Shown here: one piece after another, positions 24,756-33,426 of the stretch
How the letters are laid out: each line of letters starts with the position of its first letter
Position numbering within the stretch: position 1 is the stretch's first letter
DNA from: Gemmatimonadota bacterium
GTDB lineage: Bacteria; Gemmatimonadota; Gemmatimonadetes; Longimicrobiales; Gaopeijiaceae
Assembly (NCBI GenBank): GCA_015664885.1
Contig: DQPL01000071.1
Coordinates: forward strand, 1-42,390
DNA length: 42,390 bases
Reading direction: 5' to 3'
The notes under the pieces: generated by a model
The model's input: only the letters and a program-made list of their open reading frames with translations
Database searches by the model: none
Told to the model about the DNA's origin: nothing
Translations under genes and position numbers: made by a program

Positions 24756-24781
24756 GAATTCTAGGGATGGTTTGCATGAAT
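24749..24781. repeat. 11-bp direct repeat at tsaC/LMW-PTP junction
   Basis: TTTGCATGAAT occurs at 24749-24759 and again at 24771-24781, a 22-base period. One copy covers the last tsaC codons and the other the phosphatase start codon. It looks like a small duplication by replication slippage. Confidence 0.5.
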
Positions 24782-25426
24782 CTCCGGTATCACGGAACGA
24801 AGCCTGCCCACCGGAACGGTACCCTCTCGCAGCACGGTGGGCGTGCCGCTCGTACAGTCGATGATCGTGGAGGGGCCAGACTGCGGAAGCGTGCCCCCGT
24901 CCAGGAGCCATATGTCGCTGCGACCGAGTCGCTCGATCACCTCGGTCGCCTCGGCCCCTGACCGGGCAGGCTTCCGGCCCGGTTCGTTCAGGCTTGTCGA
25001 CGTGAGCGGGACCGCCAGTCGCTCGAGCAGCCGTTCCACGATCGGCTGCGGGCTCACCCGCACCGCAACCGTACCGTCCAGGCTGCGCACGCCTGGACGG
25101 AAGATACGGTGCGGGTCGCGCAGTACCAGGGTCACCGATCCGGGCCAGAAGATCGACGCCAACTCCCTCGCTTCATCGGTCCAAACAAGCCCCTGCACCG
25201 AGCCCGCCGACGGTACGAGAGCAATCAGGGGCCTGTCCGCCTTGCGACCCTTGAGCTCCTGCACGTTACGGATGCCCTCTGATGTGCCCAGAGCACCGAA
25301 GCCGTACACGGTCTCGGTCGGATAGCCGATCACCCCGTCACCCTCCAAGTGCGCGACGACCAGCGCCAGGTCGGCTTCTGGATCTTCGCGCAGGTCCGTG
25401 CGGCGCCCGAGCTCAGCCATGGTCAC
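24761..25426 (-). CDS. L-threonylcarbamoyladenylate synthase (TsaC/Sua5 family)
   Basis: A 221-aa YrdC-domain protein making threonylcarbamoyl-AMP for t6A37 in tRNAs. Motifs are GVIGYPTETVYGFGALGTS, the KxR-type site in LKGRKADRPLIALV, WPGSVTLVLRD, DGTVAVRVSPQP, VPLTSTSLNEPGRKPA (family usually STSAN.SG) and STIIDCTSGTPTVLREGTV. The C-terminal Sua5 domain is absent, so this is a TsaC-length protein. It overlaps ispD by 14 bases. Confidence 0.93.
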   Translation of the reverse strand: MTMAELGRRTDLREDPEADLALVVAHLEGDGVIGYPTETVYGFGALGTSEGIRNVQELKGRKADRPLIALVPSAGSVQGLVWTDEARELASIFWPGSVTLVLRDPHRIFRPGVRSLDGTVAVRVSPQPIVERLLERLAVPLTSTSLNEPGRKPARSGAEATEVIERLGRSDIWLLDGGTLPQSGPSTIIDCTSGTPTVLREGTVPVGRLRSVIPEIHANHP

Positions 25427-26105
25427 TTCGCGCAGCCAGAATCGATTCCGCGATGGGGATATCTTCGGGCCGAGTCACTTTGATGTTGGTGGACCCAGCA
25501 TCGACCATCTGGATGTCGCCGCCGACGGACTCCACGAGCGCCGCGTCGTCCGTGCCGCTGCTGGCTCCCTCGTACGCGCGCCGCACAAGTTCGGCAGGAA
25601 ACACCTGCGGCGTGTGCGCATGCCACAACTCGGCTCGGCTCGGAGTGTCGAGCACGCGCCCGTGCGGATCGACTCGCTTCATCGTGTCGATCGCAGGGCA
25701 CCCCGCAACCGCCCCGCGGCCTTCAGCCGCGACGTCGATGCAACGCGAGATCATGTCCCGAGTCACCAACGGGCGCGCCGCGTCGTGAACCGCGATGATG
25801 TCCAGGTCGTTGGGCAACGCAGCAACCGCATTTCGTACCGAGTCGGTGCGCGTCTCGCCTCCGGCTACGACGCTCACACGATCGTCGAGATCGGCGATCC
25901 AGGCTGGGGGCTGGCCGGCGTCGTCGGGCGCGAGAGCGACGACCACCGCCACGACACGCGGCTCGGTCAAGAACGGTCGCAGCGCATGGAGAAGTACCGG
26001 CTCACCAGCCAACTCCAGGAACGGCTTCCTCAGTCCACCCATCCGACGCCCGAGTCCAGCCGCGGGAACCGCGACCCCCACCCTAGGAGGGGGATGCTCG
26101 TTCAT
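25413..26105 (-). CDS. ispD: 2-C-methyl-D-erythritol 4-phosphate cytidylyltransferase
   Basis: A 230-aa MEP-pathway enzyme that activates MEP with CTP for isoprenoid synthesis. N-terminal CTP-binding loop VPAAGLGRRMGG ... KPFLEL, GGETRTDSVRNAV, VHDAARPLVT, HTPQVFPAELVRRAY, TDDAALVE and KVTRPEDI match the family along its length. It overlaps dnaB by 4 bases upstream. ispF does not follow. Confidence 0.95.
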   Translation of the reverse strand: MNEHPPPRVGVAVPAAGLGRRMGGLRKPFLELAGEPVLLHALRPFLTEPRVVAVVVALAPDDAGQPPAWIADLDDRVSVVAGGETRTDSVRNAVAALPNDLDIIAVHDAARPLVTRDMISRCIDVAAEGRGAVAGCPAIDTMKRVDPHGRVLDTPSRAELWHAHTPQVFPAELVRRAYEGASSGTDDAALVESVGGDIQMVDAGSTNIKVTRPEDIPIAESILAARSDHG

Positions 26106-27529
26106 GGACCGAAGCTCGGCCCCTCGCTCTGTGGCTCGCCCGAGCCCCCTCCGGGTCCGCGCTGTACGGAATCGAACCGAGTGTAGGCCTTCTGGAAGAA
26201 CAACTCCACGACGCCGGTCGGGCCGTTTCTCTGCTTGCTCACGATCAACTCCGCCTTGCCCTCGAGTTCCTCACGCTTCTCCGCTGAAGCGTAGTACTCG
26301 GGCCGGTAGAGGAACATGACGATATCGGCATCCTGCTCGATCGAACCGGAATCTCTGAGATCCGACAACATGGGTCGCTTGTCCGTCCGCGCCTCGGGCC
26401 CGCGGCTCAACTGGGAGAGTGCCACGACGGGGACTTCGAGCTCACGAGCGAGCGCCTTCAGTCCGCGAGAGATCTGGCTGACCTCCTGAACGCGACTCTC
26501 CGACTTTCCGCCGCCCGACATCAGCTGCATGTAGTCGATGACGATCATGCCCAGATTCTTGCCGTCAGCACGCAACTCCGACTGGAGGCGGCGCGCCTTG
26601 GCGCGGATCTCGAGCACGTTGCTGCCGGGCGCATCGTCGATCCAGATCGGCGCGGTATTGAGGTGCCCGGCGGCGGCGGCAAGCCGCTGGTGTTCCTCCG
26701 GCGAGAGGCGCCCCCGGCGTAGCTTCAGAGCGTCGATGCGCCCTTCGGCGCAGAGAAGTCTCTGGACGAGTTGCTCGGACGACATCTCGAGTGAGAAGAT
26801 CGCCACGGGAATGTTGTTCGAAATGGCGGCATTCGCGGTGACGTTGAGCACCCACGAGGTCTTTCCCATCGAAGGGCGCCCCGCGACGATGGCCAAGTCA
26901 CCCTTCTGTAGCCCCGTCGTCATGCGATCGAGATCCTGGAATCCGGTGGCGACGCCGGTGATGCCGGTGGCGGACTCCTGAAGCCGCTCAATGTGCTCGA
27001 AGGTCGACCAAAGAACCTCCTTGATCCAGACGAAGCCCTTTCGCTTGTGGCTCTCCGCGACCTGGAAGATCTTCGCTTCCGCCTCGTCGAGGATCTCATC
27101 GACGTCGCGTTCACCCTGGTCGTAGACGTCCCGGATGATCTGTGACGATTGCTCGACGAGTCGCCGCAGCAACGCCTTGTCGCGAACAATGCGCGCGTGG
27201 TATTCGAGGTTGGCCGCAGTGGGAACCGCGTCGACGAGCGCTGCGAGGTAGTCAAATCCCCCGGACGACTCCATTTCCCCGGTCTTTTTGAGCTCCTCCG
27301 AGACCGTGATCACGTCGATCACGTCGCCGCGCTCGAAAAGACGGACCATCGACCGATAGAGCCGCCGGTTCGCCTCGCGGTAGAACATGGACTCGTTGAG
27401 GAGCTCCACGGCCTTCGGCACCGCGTCACGGTCGATCAGCATGCCGCCCAATACTGCCGTTTCCGCCTCGAGCGAGAACGGAGGGGTCCGATCGAATACG
27501 GTCTGGGCGAAGTTCGGTGAGGCTTCCAT
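26102..27529 (-). CDS. dnaB: Replicative DNA helicase DnaB
   Basis: A 475-aa hexameric helicase of the replication fork. The N-terminal primase-interaction domain begins PPFSLEAETAVLGGMLID. A linker helix region runs about 150-190. The RecA-like motor has Walker A GRPSMGKT (Lys223), FSLEMSSEQL, Walker B VIDYMQLM, and SQLSRGPEARTDKRPMLSDL with an arginine finger near RPEYY. A Gly/Ser/Pro tail ends the protein. No intein is present. It is preceded by the uracil-DNA glycosylase gene (34 bases). Confidence 0.96.
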   Translation of the reverse strand: MEASPNFAQTVFDRTPPFSLEAETAVLGGMLIDRDAVPKAVELLNESMFYREANRRLYRSMVRLFERGDVIDVITVSEELKKTGEMESSGGFDYLAALVDAVPTAANLEYHARIVRDKALLRRLVEQSSQIIRDVYDQGERDVDEILDEAEAKIFQVAESHKRKGFVWIKEVLWSTFEHIERLQESATGITGVATGFQDLDRMTTGLQKGDLAIVAGRPSMGKTSWVLNVTANAAISNNIPVAIFSLEMSSEQLVQRLLCAEGRIDALKLRRGRLSPEEHQRLAAAAGHLNTAPIWIDDAPGSNVLEIRAKARRLQSELRADGKNLGMIVIDYMQLMSGGGKSESRVQEVSQISRGLKALARELEVPVVALSQLSRGPEARTDKRPMLSDLRDSGSIEQDADIVMFLYRPEYYASAEKREELEGKAELIVSKQRNGPTGVVELFFQKAYTRFDSVQRGPGGGSGEPQSEGPSFGP

Positions 27530-27563
27530 GAGTCCTAAGATAACACGCCGTCAAGCGCGCAAT

Positions 27564-28364
27564 CTACGCGCTATCCATGATCCCTCTGAGCAACTGCAGG
27601 TCGTCCCAAAACGCCCGCGTCCACTTCGGATTTCTTAGCAGCGCGGCGGGATGATACGTAACGACGAGAGGGACCCCGTGGTAGCTGTGCACCTCTCCCC
27701 GAAGCTTCCCCAGAGCGATTTTTTGGCGACCGGTGAGAAGCTGCGCTGCAAACGTTCCGACCGCCAGCAGCACCTCCGGCTGGACCAGCTCGATCTGCTT
27801 CTCGAGGTACGGGGAGCAGGACTCGATCTCGTCGGGCATCGGATTTCGGTTCCCGGGCGGCCTGCACTTGAGCACGTTGCAGATGTAGACCGAGTCCTCG
27901 CGAGAGAGATCTACGGTGGCCAACAGCAGGTCCAGGAACTTGCCCGCCTGGCCGACGAAGGGTAGGCCGGTCTTGTCCTCGTTGGCGCCGGGTGCCTCAC
28001 CGACCACCATCAGTCGTGCGCTCTCCGAGCCGTCCGAGAACACGACGTTGGTACGCCCCTCGGCGAGACGACACCGCGTGCAAGACATCGCGGCATCTCG
28101 CAGCTCCGTGTAGGACGTCGGCAGCAGGGGGAGGGCCCCTCCTCCGGCGGAGGGGCCTGTGGGTTCCGGGGCGGCCGATACCGATGCGGAGGTGGCCGAT
28201 GGGGGATCGGCTCTCGACGCCGGCGCCGCGGACCGGGCGGCCGCCGCAAGCCGGAGCGCTTCTGGCCGAGTGAGATTGTCCATGAAGAGGTCGGTCGCAT
28301 CAATCTCGGCGCGTTGGCGCAATAGTCGTGCAGCTTGGGTGAGCAGCTGATCACGGCTGGTCAC
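27564..28364 (-). CDS. Uracil-DNA glycosylase, family 4 (Fe-S)
   Basis: A 266-aa base-excision repair enzyme. After an Ala/Pro-rich N-terminal 75 residues comes CTRCRLAEGRTNVVF (cluster ligands Cys95 and Cys98), VVGEAPGANEDKTGLPFVG (motif A), NVLKCRPPGNRNP (Cys167), Cys183 and YHPAALLRNP (motif B). The four Cys spacing fits the [4Fe-4S] cluster of family 4. The start overlaps coaBC by 4 bases. Confidence 0.93.
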   Translation of the reverse strand: MTSRDQLLTQAARLLRQRAEIDATDLFMDNLTRPEALRLAAAARSAAPASRADPPSATSASVSAAPEPTGPSAGGGALPLLPTSYTELRDAAMSCTRCRLAEGRTNVVFSDGSESARLMVVGEAPGANEDKTGLPFVGQAGKFLDLLLATVDLSREDSVYICNVLKCRPPGNRNPMPDEIESCSPYLEKQIELVQPEVLLAVGTFAAQLLTGRQKIALGKLRGEVHSYHGVPLVVTYHPAALLRNPKWTRAFWDDLQLLRGIMDSA

Positions 28365-29602
28365 GCTTTGCCGTCCAGGCCACGAAGCACGCGCTCGATC
28401 AGCTCTTCTGCGACGGCTTCCTTGCTCATGAGCGGAAGCTCTTCCGGAGCGCCGTCTCTGGACAGGAACGTGACACGATTCGTCGGCACCTCGAAGCCCG
28501 AGCCGACCTCGGTCGCGTCGTTCGCCACCAGCAGGTCGAAGTCCTTGGCCTCGAGCTTCTTCTGGGCGTTCACCAGTAGATCGTTGGTTTCGAGCGCAAA
28601 GCCGACTGCGAAGCTTCCCCGCTTTCGAAGGCCCATGGTATCGGCTGCCACGTCAGGGTTCGCGACCAGTGGCACGGTCAGGCTATCGCCGGTCTCGGCG
28701 CGCTTCACTTTCTGAGCTTTCGCCTCGAGGGGCCGGAAGTCCGCGACCGCCGCCGCGAATACTGTGACGTCTGCGGAGGAGACCAGGCCTTGCACGGCAT
28801 CGTACATCTCGACTGCGCTCTCTACTGGAATCAGATCGACTCCGACGGGGATCTCGAGCGTGGTGGGTCCCGAGACGAGCGTGACCGCCGCGCCGTGCCG
28901 CCAGGCAGCCTGTGCGATCGCGAAGCCCATGCGGCCCGAGGACCGATTGCCCAAATAGCGAACCGGGTCCACCGCCTCTCGCGTCGGACCCGCGGTGACC
29001 AACACGCGCTTCTGAGTGAGCGAGCCTTTGCCCGACAGCGCACGACCGACGTACTCCTCGATCTGCCACGGCTCGATCATGCGGCCGGGGCCCTCGCCTT
29101 CACCCACCGCGAGCGCCCCTTCGGCAGGCCCCGCCACAGTGTAACCGAGTTTGTCCCTCAGGTGAGCCAGGTTCGCTTGCACCTGCGGGTGCGAGAACAT
29201 CTTGTCGTTCATCGCCGGACAAACGATGACCGGCGCCCTGGTTGCGAGCAGCGTCGTGCAGATGAGGTCATCGGAGCGGCCCTGAGCCGCGCGAGCCAGG
29301 AGATCCGCCGTCGCCGGTGCGATGCAGATCACGTCGGCCTCGCGCCCCAAGCGGATGTGGAGCGCGGCCCCCTCTGCGGAGAAGAGGTCCGTAAGCGCCG
29401 CCCGACCCGTGACGCCTTCAAAACTGAGGGGCGCCACGAAGTTTTGAACCGACTGGGTGAGAACCGAATCGACCTTGGCTCCCAGACGCGTCAGATCACG
29501 TGCGACCTGGATCGACTTGTAGGCCGCGATCCCCCCGGTGACCCCCAAGACGACGTGCTTGTCCTTCCACGGCCGTCGGGGAGTCAGTCGGAGGTCCGGC
29601 AT
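28361..29602 (-). CDS. coaBC: Bifunctional phosphopantothenoylcysteine decarboxylase/synthase
   Basis: A 413-aa coenzyme A biosynthesis enzyme. The N-terminal flavoprotein decarboxylase domain (CoaC) has VVLGVTGGIAAYKSIQVARD, active-site His in AALHIRLGREAD, and CPAMNDKMF. The C-terminal CTP-dependent synthase domain (CoaB) starts KRVLVTAGPTREAVDPVRY, with LGNRSSGRMGFAIA, VFAAAVADFRP and KLEAKDFDLLVAND. It lies 50 bases after rpoZ; the gap carries a CCGAGGT/ACCTCGG stem. Confidence 0.95.
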   Translation of the reverse strand: MPDLRLTPRRPWKDKHVVLGVTGGIAAYKSIQVARDLTRLGAKVDSVLTQSVQNFVAPLSFEGVTGRAALTDLFSAEGAALHIRLGREADVICIAPATADLLARAAQGRSDDLICTTLLATRAPVIVCPAMNDKMFSHPQVQANLAHLRDKLGYTVAGPAEGALAVGEGEGPGRMIEPWQIEEYVGRALSGKGSLTQKRVLVTAGPTREAVDPVRYLGNRSSGRMGFAIAQAAWRHGAAVTLVSGPTTLEIPVGVDLIPVESAVEMYDAVQGLVSSADVTVFAAAVADFRPLEAKAQKVKRAETGDSLTVPLVANPDVAADTMGLRKRGSFAVGFALETNDLLVNAQKKLEAKDFDLLVANDATEVGSGFEVPTNRVTFLSRDGAPEELPLMSKEAVAEELIERVLRGLDGKA

Positions 29603-29652
29603 ACGATGCTTTGGCTTCCTCGGCCGAGGTGGCTACCTCGGCCGGCTCCTGT

Positions 29653-29886
29653 TCAGGAGGAGGTCGGCCCGTCCTCATCCTTGCGGCGACGCTTCACCAG
29701 ACGGAACTCGATCTGTCCGGAGGTCAGTGCCTCGAGGGAGCGTGTGGTGAGCTTCTTTTCTTCGCCCAGCGGCATGGACTCACGCGGAAGCGTGTTGAGC
29801 TCTCGCGCGTACTTCGCGGCAACCAGCACACCGAGGTACTTGCTCTCGGTGCCGGTAGCGACTTCGTCGGGTGTAAAAACCCTCAT
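29653..29886 (-). CDS. rpoZ: DNA-directed RNA polymerase omega subunit
   Basis: A 77-aa small subunit that assists beta' folding. It begins MRVFTPDEVATGTESKYLGV, then VLVAAKYARELN, and ends with a charged tail (KRRRKDEDG). The sequence is short and weakly conserved, but its place directly after gmk (10 bases) and before coaBC is the classic rpoZ position, which supports the call. Confidence 0.85.
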   Translation of the reverse strand: MRVFTPDEVATGTESKYLGVLVAAKYARELNTLPRESMPLGEEKKLTTRSLEALTSGQIEFRLVKRRRKDEDGPTSS

Positions 29887-29896
29887 ATCTGCTCCT

Positions 29897-30550
29897 TTAG
29901 CTGCTTACGTTCTCGTATTCTTCTGCGAGCACCCGCGCGATACCTGCGCGAAGCACATCGATGTTCTCCAACGGAACTGCATTGAGCGCTTCTGTTTGCT
30001 CCCCCGTCACGATTTCCTCGATCTGCTCCAGGCACCGATCGAGGTCGTCGTTTACCACGCGATGCTCGAACTCGGACGCGGCTTGCAACTCGTCCAGTGC
30101 CGACCGCAGCCGGCGCTCCACCTCACCTGCTCCTTCCGTCCCTCGCCCCGTCAGCCGCTTCATCAGCACCGCCACAGAGGGCGGTAGCACGAAGATCAAT
30201 CTCGCATCGGGGACCGAATCTCGGATCTGACGCGCTCCCTGCACGTCGATGTCTAGCACTACATGCTCACCTCGCAAGGCCGCTGCTTCAAGGGCTGCGC
30301 GCGGCGTGCCATACAGACGGCTATGCACAGCGGCCCATTCAGCGAGCTCACCGGCGTCGATCATCGCCTCGAAATCGTCGTCGCTGACGAAATAATAGTC
30401 GACTCCGTCCTGCTCGCCCCCCCTAGGCGCACGCGTCGTCGCGGAGATGGAGAAAACGAACCGGTCCGAAGCCGCGACGAGCCGATGGGCGAGTGTCGTC
30501 TTACCAGCGCCGCTCGGTGCGACCAGGACCACGGGAGCTGCTCGTGTCAC
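29897..30550 (-). CDS. gmk: Guanylate kinase
   Basis: A 217-aa kinase, GMP + ATP to GDP. P-loop VLVAPSGAGKTTLAHRL, GMP-binding SISATTRAPRGGEQDGVDYY, FVSDDDFEAMID, LAEWAAVHSRLYGTPRAAL, and VVLDIDVQGARQIRD. The GTG start (30548-30550) forms a GTGA overlap with the yicC stop codon. Confidence 0.96.
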   Translation of the reverse strand: MTRAAPVVLVAPSGAGKTTLAHRLVAASDRFVFSISATTRAPRGGEQDGVDYYFVSDDDFEAMIDAGELAEWAAVHSRLYGTPRAALEAAALRGEHVVLDIDVQGARQIRDSVPDARLIFVLPPSVAVLMKRLTGRGTEGAGEVERRLRSALDELQAASEFEHRVVNDDLDRCLEQIEEIVTGEQTEALNAVPLENIDVLRAGIARVLAEEYENVSS

Positions 30551-31434
30551 TCGATGTTCTCGACTTGCTCGCGAATACGCTCGACCTCCTCCTTGAGTCT
30601 CACAGAGTCGTGCGAGATCTCAGAGTCGTTCGCTTTCGATCCGATCGTATTAGCCTCGCGGTGCATCTCCTGAACGAGAAAACCCAGCCGCTTGCCGACC
30701 GGCTCCGCGCCGTCGGCGGAAAGCGCCTGCTGAAACAACTCGATATGCGAACGGAAGCGAACCAACTCTTCGTTGATGTCCCACTTCTCCGCCAGGTATG
30801 CGACTTCGCGCGCCAACCGGTCCTCGTCGACCGGGACCTGCTCGGAGAGCTCCTTCACCGCCTCCCGCAGTCGGTCCCGCTCCGCCAGAAGCCGTGCTGG
30901 GGCTCGTGTCTCCACGCGCTCGAGCGCCTCGGTCATGGCGGCCAGACGCCCTTCGAGATCCACGCCAAGCCGTTCACCTTCGGCTTCCCGAAGCGATCGC
31001 GCCGACCGTCCCGCATCCTCTGCAAGCGCTCGGACCAACTCGGGCTCAACGTTCAAAGTGCGATCCTGCTCGGGCGCCCGGAATAGTTCGCTGAAACGCG
31101 CCAGCATGGCCAAATCGACTTCGCCCGGCACGTCGAGCTCGGACTGAAGCGACTCGAGCGACGCGCGAATCTGCCGCGCCCGATCGAGATCGATCTGACG
31201 TTCGGTGGCGCCTTCCGTCACGGAACGGTCGATCGTCAACAACGCGCTGATGTGGCCCCGGGACAGGTACCGTTTCAGCGCTTCAGCGATGTCACGTTCG
31301 AATTTGTCGAAGCCCGATGGTGTCTTGATACTGGTATTGAAGAACCGATGGTTGACCGTCTTCACTTCCAGCCTCAACCGACCCGCGGGCGATTCCCGCT
31401 CGGCCTCTCCGTACCCGGTCATGCTCCGGATCAT
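30547..31434 (-). CDS. YicC/YloC-family endoribonuclease
   Basis: A 295-aa protein beginning MIRSMTGYGEAERE, the invariant N-terminus of the family, which fixes the start at 31432-31434. A longer ORF to 31488 adds unconserved residues. VKTVNHRFFNTSIKTPSGF follows, and the C-terminal DUF1732 part includes VDEDRLAREVAYLAEKWDIN and LGFLVQEMHREANTIGSKAN. Family members are RNA endonucleases. It is coupled to gmk, as in many bacteria. Confidence 0.92.
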   Translation of the reverse strand: MIRSMTGYGEAERESPAGRLRLEVKTVNHRFFNTSIKTPSGFDKFERDIAEALKRYLSRGHISALLTIDRSVTEGATERQIDLDRARQIRASLESLQSELDVPGEVDLAMLARFSELFRAPEQDRTLNVEPELVRALAEDAGRSARSLREAEGERLGVDLEGRLAAMTEALERVETRAPARLLAERDRLREAVKELSEQVPVDEDRLAREVAYLAEKWDINEELVRFRSHIELFQQALSADGAEPVGKRLGFLVQEMHREANTIGSKANDSEISHDSVRLKEEVERIREQVENIE

Positions 31435-31497
31435 ATCAGCCCTCCGCACAGCCGAAAAAGGTAACGCCTGTGGGGTGTCCTGTCCCAAGACAGGACG

Positions 31498-33426
31498 TTA
31501 GTTCCACATCGTCCAGCGTAGGCCGTACCAGGTGCGGGTAATGGGCAGCACTCGCCCCGGGAAGTTCTGCAGGTTGCGCCGGCGAATGAAGTTGTCCCAC
31601 CCGATGAAGATCTGAACGGTGACGATGCGGATCTGGATGCGCCCGTACCAATTCTGATAAAACGGCACGGTCTCGAGCGGGCGCAGCCCGTCTTCGTCTT
31701 CCTCGGCGAGAATGTGCACGCTCATCGGGCTATTCCCGCGCACGCCGAGCTTCCACCAGAGCTCGAAGTTGCCGGTCTCCAGATAGGTCTTGTGGAAGAC
31801 CAATGCACCCCGATAGATCTGCTCCGGCAGGTAGGGACCGGGCTCCTCCCACTGCTGCAGCGAGCCTTCCAGGCTCAAGTGTTCCCAAAACGTCGGGATC
31901 CTGCCCCACACTTCCCACCCAGACCGCTTCGCGCCCGCCAAGAACGGTGAACCCCGATCTGGCTCGATTCCGAGCGGTATCAGCGAGTCCGACTCGACCT
32001 CAAGCACCGCGCCGGAAAGGGAAACACCGCGCCAGGAAAGCGCTGCGCCCAGTCTGGTGGCGCGGCGGTCGGTGATGCCGAAGAGCGGCACGGCCGTGAC
32101 ACCGTCTTCGGTCTCCGGTGGCTCGGCCGCTTCTCCATCGGTCGAATCCGGAAGAAGCACCGCGTCGAGCAACGGCATCGTGCGCGACCCGTAGGTACCC
32201 GACTCCCTGGAGCCGAAGAGTGAGAGCACGCCCAGAAGAGGCTCGGTCCACGCACGCATACGCGTGCTCGACGTCGAGTTGCCGGACCACGATCCGCGCG
32301 CGAGGTCGGCTGAGAGGCCGCCAATGCCCTGCCGAATGGCACCACCGGTCAAGTCGATGCGGTTGGCCGGCAGATCGTCCCCGCTGAAGCGTCGGTATTC
32401 CCCTCGGGCCCACAGGCCCGAGCGGCTGAATCCGAGACGGAGCCCCTGTTGGCTCCGGCTTCCTCCTTCCAGCTCGTAGGCGTCTCGCTGGTCGTCCACG
32501 TCGTGCGACGACTTGCCGGTATAGGCTTCTCCCACCAAGCCTTCGGCCAGGCGCATCCGCCCTCTCAGCGTCCAGTCCGTTCGGGTGATGGGTGAGGCGA
32601 AGTCGGGCAAGTCGGACTCGGTTCGCATGCGCCGGAAGTCCAGCGCGAGGCCGACATCGTCGCCTCGGTGCATCTGATATCGCAGCCAGTTCCCCGTTCG
32701 GTTGCCCTTTTCCCGGCCTCCTGGACCCCGAGTATCGACACGTTCCAGGCCTACGCCGACGCTTCCCCCCAGGGCGGTGGGATCGGCAAAGGTGCCACGG
32801 AAGATATTCGTGCCCAGGTCACCCGTACCCGCCTCTACCAGCGAATAGGGCCGCCCATCGTCGTACACATGCGACCACAACTCCAACCGCAACTGGCCCA
32901 TCCCGCGCTCGAGTCGAACACGCCTTATGCCGGCAAGCCCAATTCGTGCCAGGTCAACGACGCCGCCCTCGAGCGGGAAGATCTCGAAGCCGTCCCTGAA
33001 CACCCTGACACCACCGCCTCCGGAGCCAAAGGCGCTGATTGCGGACGGAGTACCGTAATCGCCCGCGGCCAGCACGATCAGGCCCGGAATCTCTGCCACG
33101 AGTTCGGCGAGCGTGTTGGCGCCGGCGGCCATGATGCCGCTCTGGTCCCATGACCAGACGCCGGTGCCCCATCCATCTGGCACCTCGCCCTCGAAAGACG
33201 GCAGGTTGTAGAAGATCGTGTCGGCTTCAACGCTGTCCGGAGCGAGTTCGAGCGCGAGCGAGTCCGCGACCAGGCTGTCCGCCTGTGCGGCGAGCGAATC
33301 CTGCGGCTCCTGGCCCGCCAGGGAGGCGAGCGGGCCCAGCGAGAGCACCCCCACGAGGGCACGCAGCAACGCCCCGACCCGCAGCAGGGATCGGGGCGCG
33401 GAGAGCGGTCCCGAGGAGTGGCTCAC
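31498..33426 (-). CDS. TonB-plug-domain outer-membrane beta-barrel protein
   Basis: About 642 aa. A GTG at 33424-33426 makes a GTGA overlap with pepA and is followed by a signal peptide (RSLLRVGALLRALVGVL ... ASLAGQ). An ATG 7 codons upstream is the alternative. After a Ser/Asp/Leu-rich linker comes a plug-like domain (LAELVAEIPGLIVLAAGDYG, then GVRVFRDGFEIFPLEGGVVD and IRRVRLERG). Alternating beta strands rich in aromatic residues follow to an aromatic end (YGLRWTMWN). The barrel region of about 450 residues is shorter than in typical TonB-dependent receptors, and no TonB box is evident. The ligand is unknown. It is an unusual member of an otherwise cytoplasmic housekeeping array. Confidence 0.78.
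   Translation of the reverse strand: MSHSSGPLSAPRSLLRVGALLRALVGVLSLGPLASLAGQEPQDSLAAQADSLVADSLALELAPDSVEADTIFYNLPSFEGEVPDGWGTGVWSWDQSGIMAAGANTLAELVAEIPGLIVLAAGDYGTPSAISAFGSGGGGVRVFRDGFEIFPLEGGVVDLARIGLAGIRRVRLERGMGQLRLELWSHVYDDGRPYSLVEAGTGDLGTNIFRGTFADPTALGGSVGVGLERVDTRGPGGREKGNRTGNWLRYQMHRGDDVGLALDFRRMRTESDLPDFASPITRTDWTLRGRMRLAEGLVGEAYTGKSSHDVDDQRDAYELEGGSRSQQGLRLGFSRSGLWARGEYRRFSGDDLPANRIDLTGGAIRQGIGGLSADLARGSWSGNSTSSTRMRAWTEPLLGVLSLFGSRESGTYGSRTMPLLDAVLLPDSTDGEAAEPPETEDGVTAVPLFGITDRRATRLGAALSWRGVSLSGAVLEVESDSLIPLGIEPDRGSPFLAGAKRSGWEVWGRIPTFWEHLSLEGSLQQWEEPGPYLPEQIYRGALVFHKTYLETGNFELWWKLGVRGNSPMSVHILAEEDEDGLRPLETVPFYQNWYGRIQIRIVTVQIFIGWDNFIRRRNLQNFPGRVLPITRTWYGLRWTMWN

Noticed and set aside
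24756-24911. 52-residue N-terminal extension of the LMW phosphatase
   Set aside because: It lies inside the conserved tsaC C-terminus. The catalytic P-loop of this family is always close to the N-terminus, which fits the ATG at 24755.
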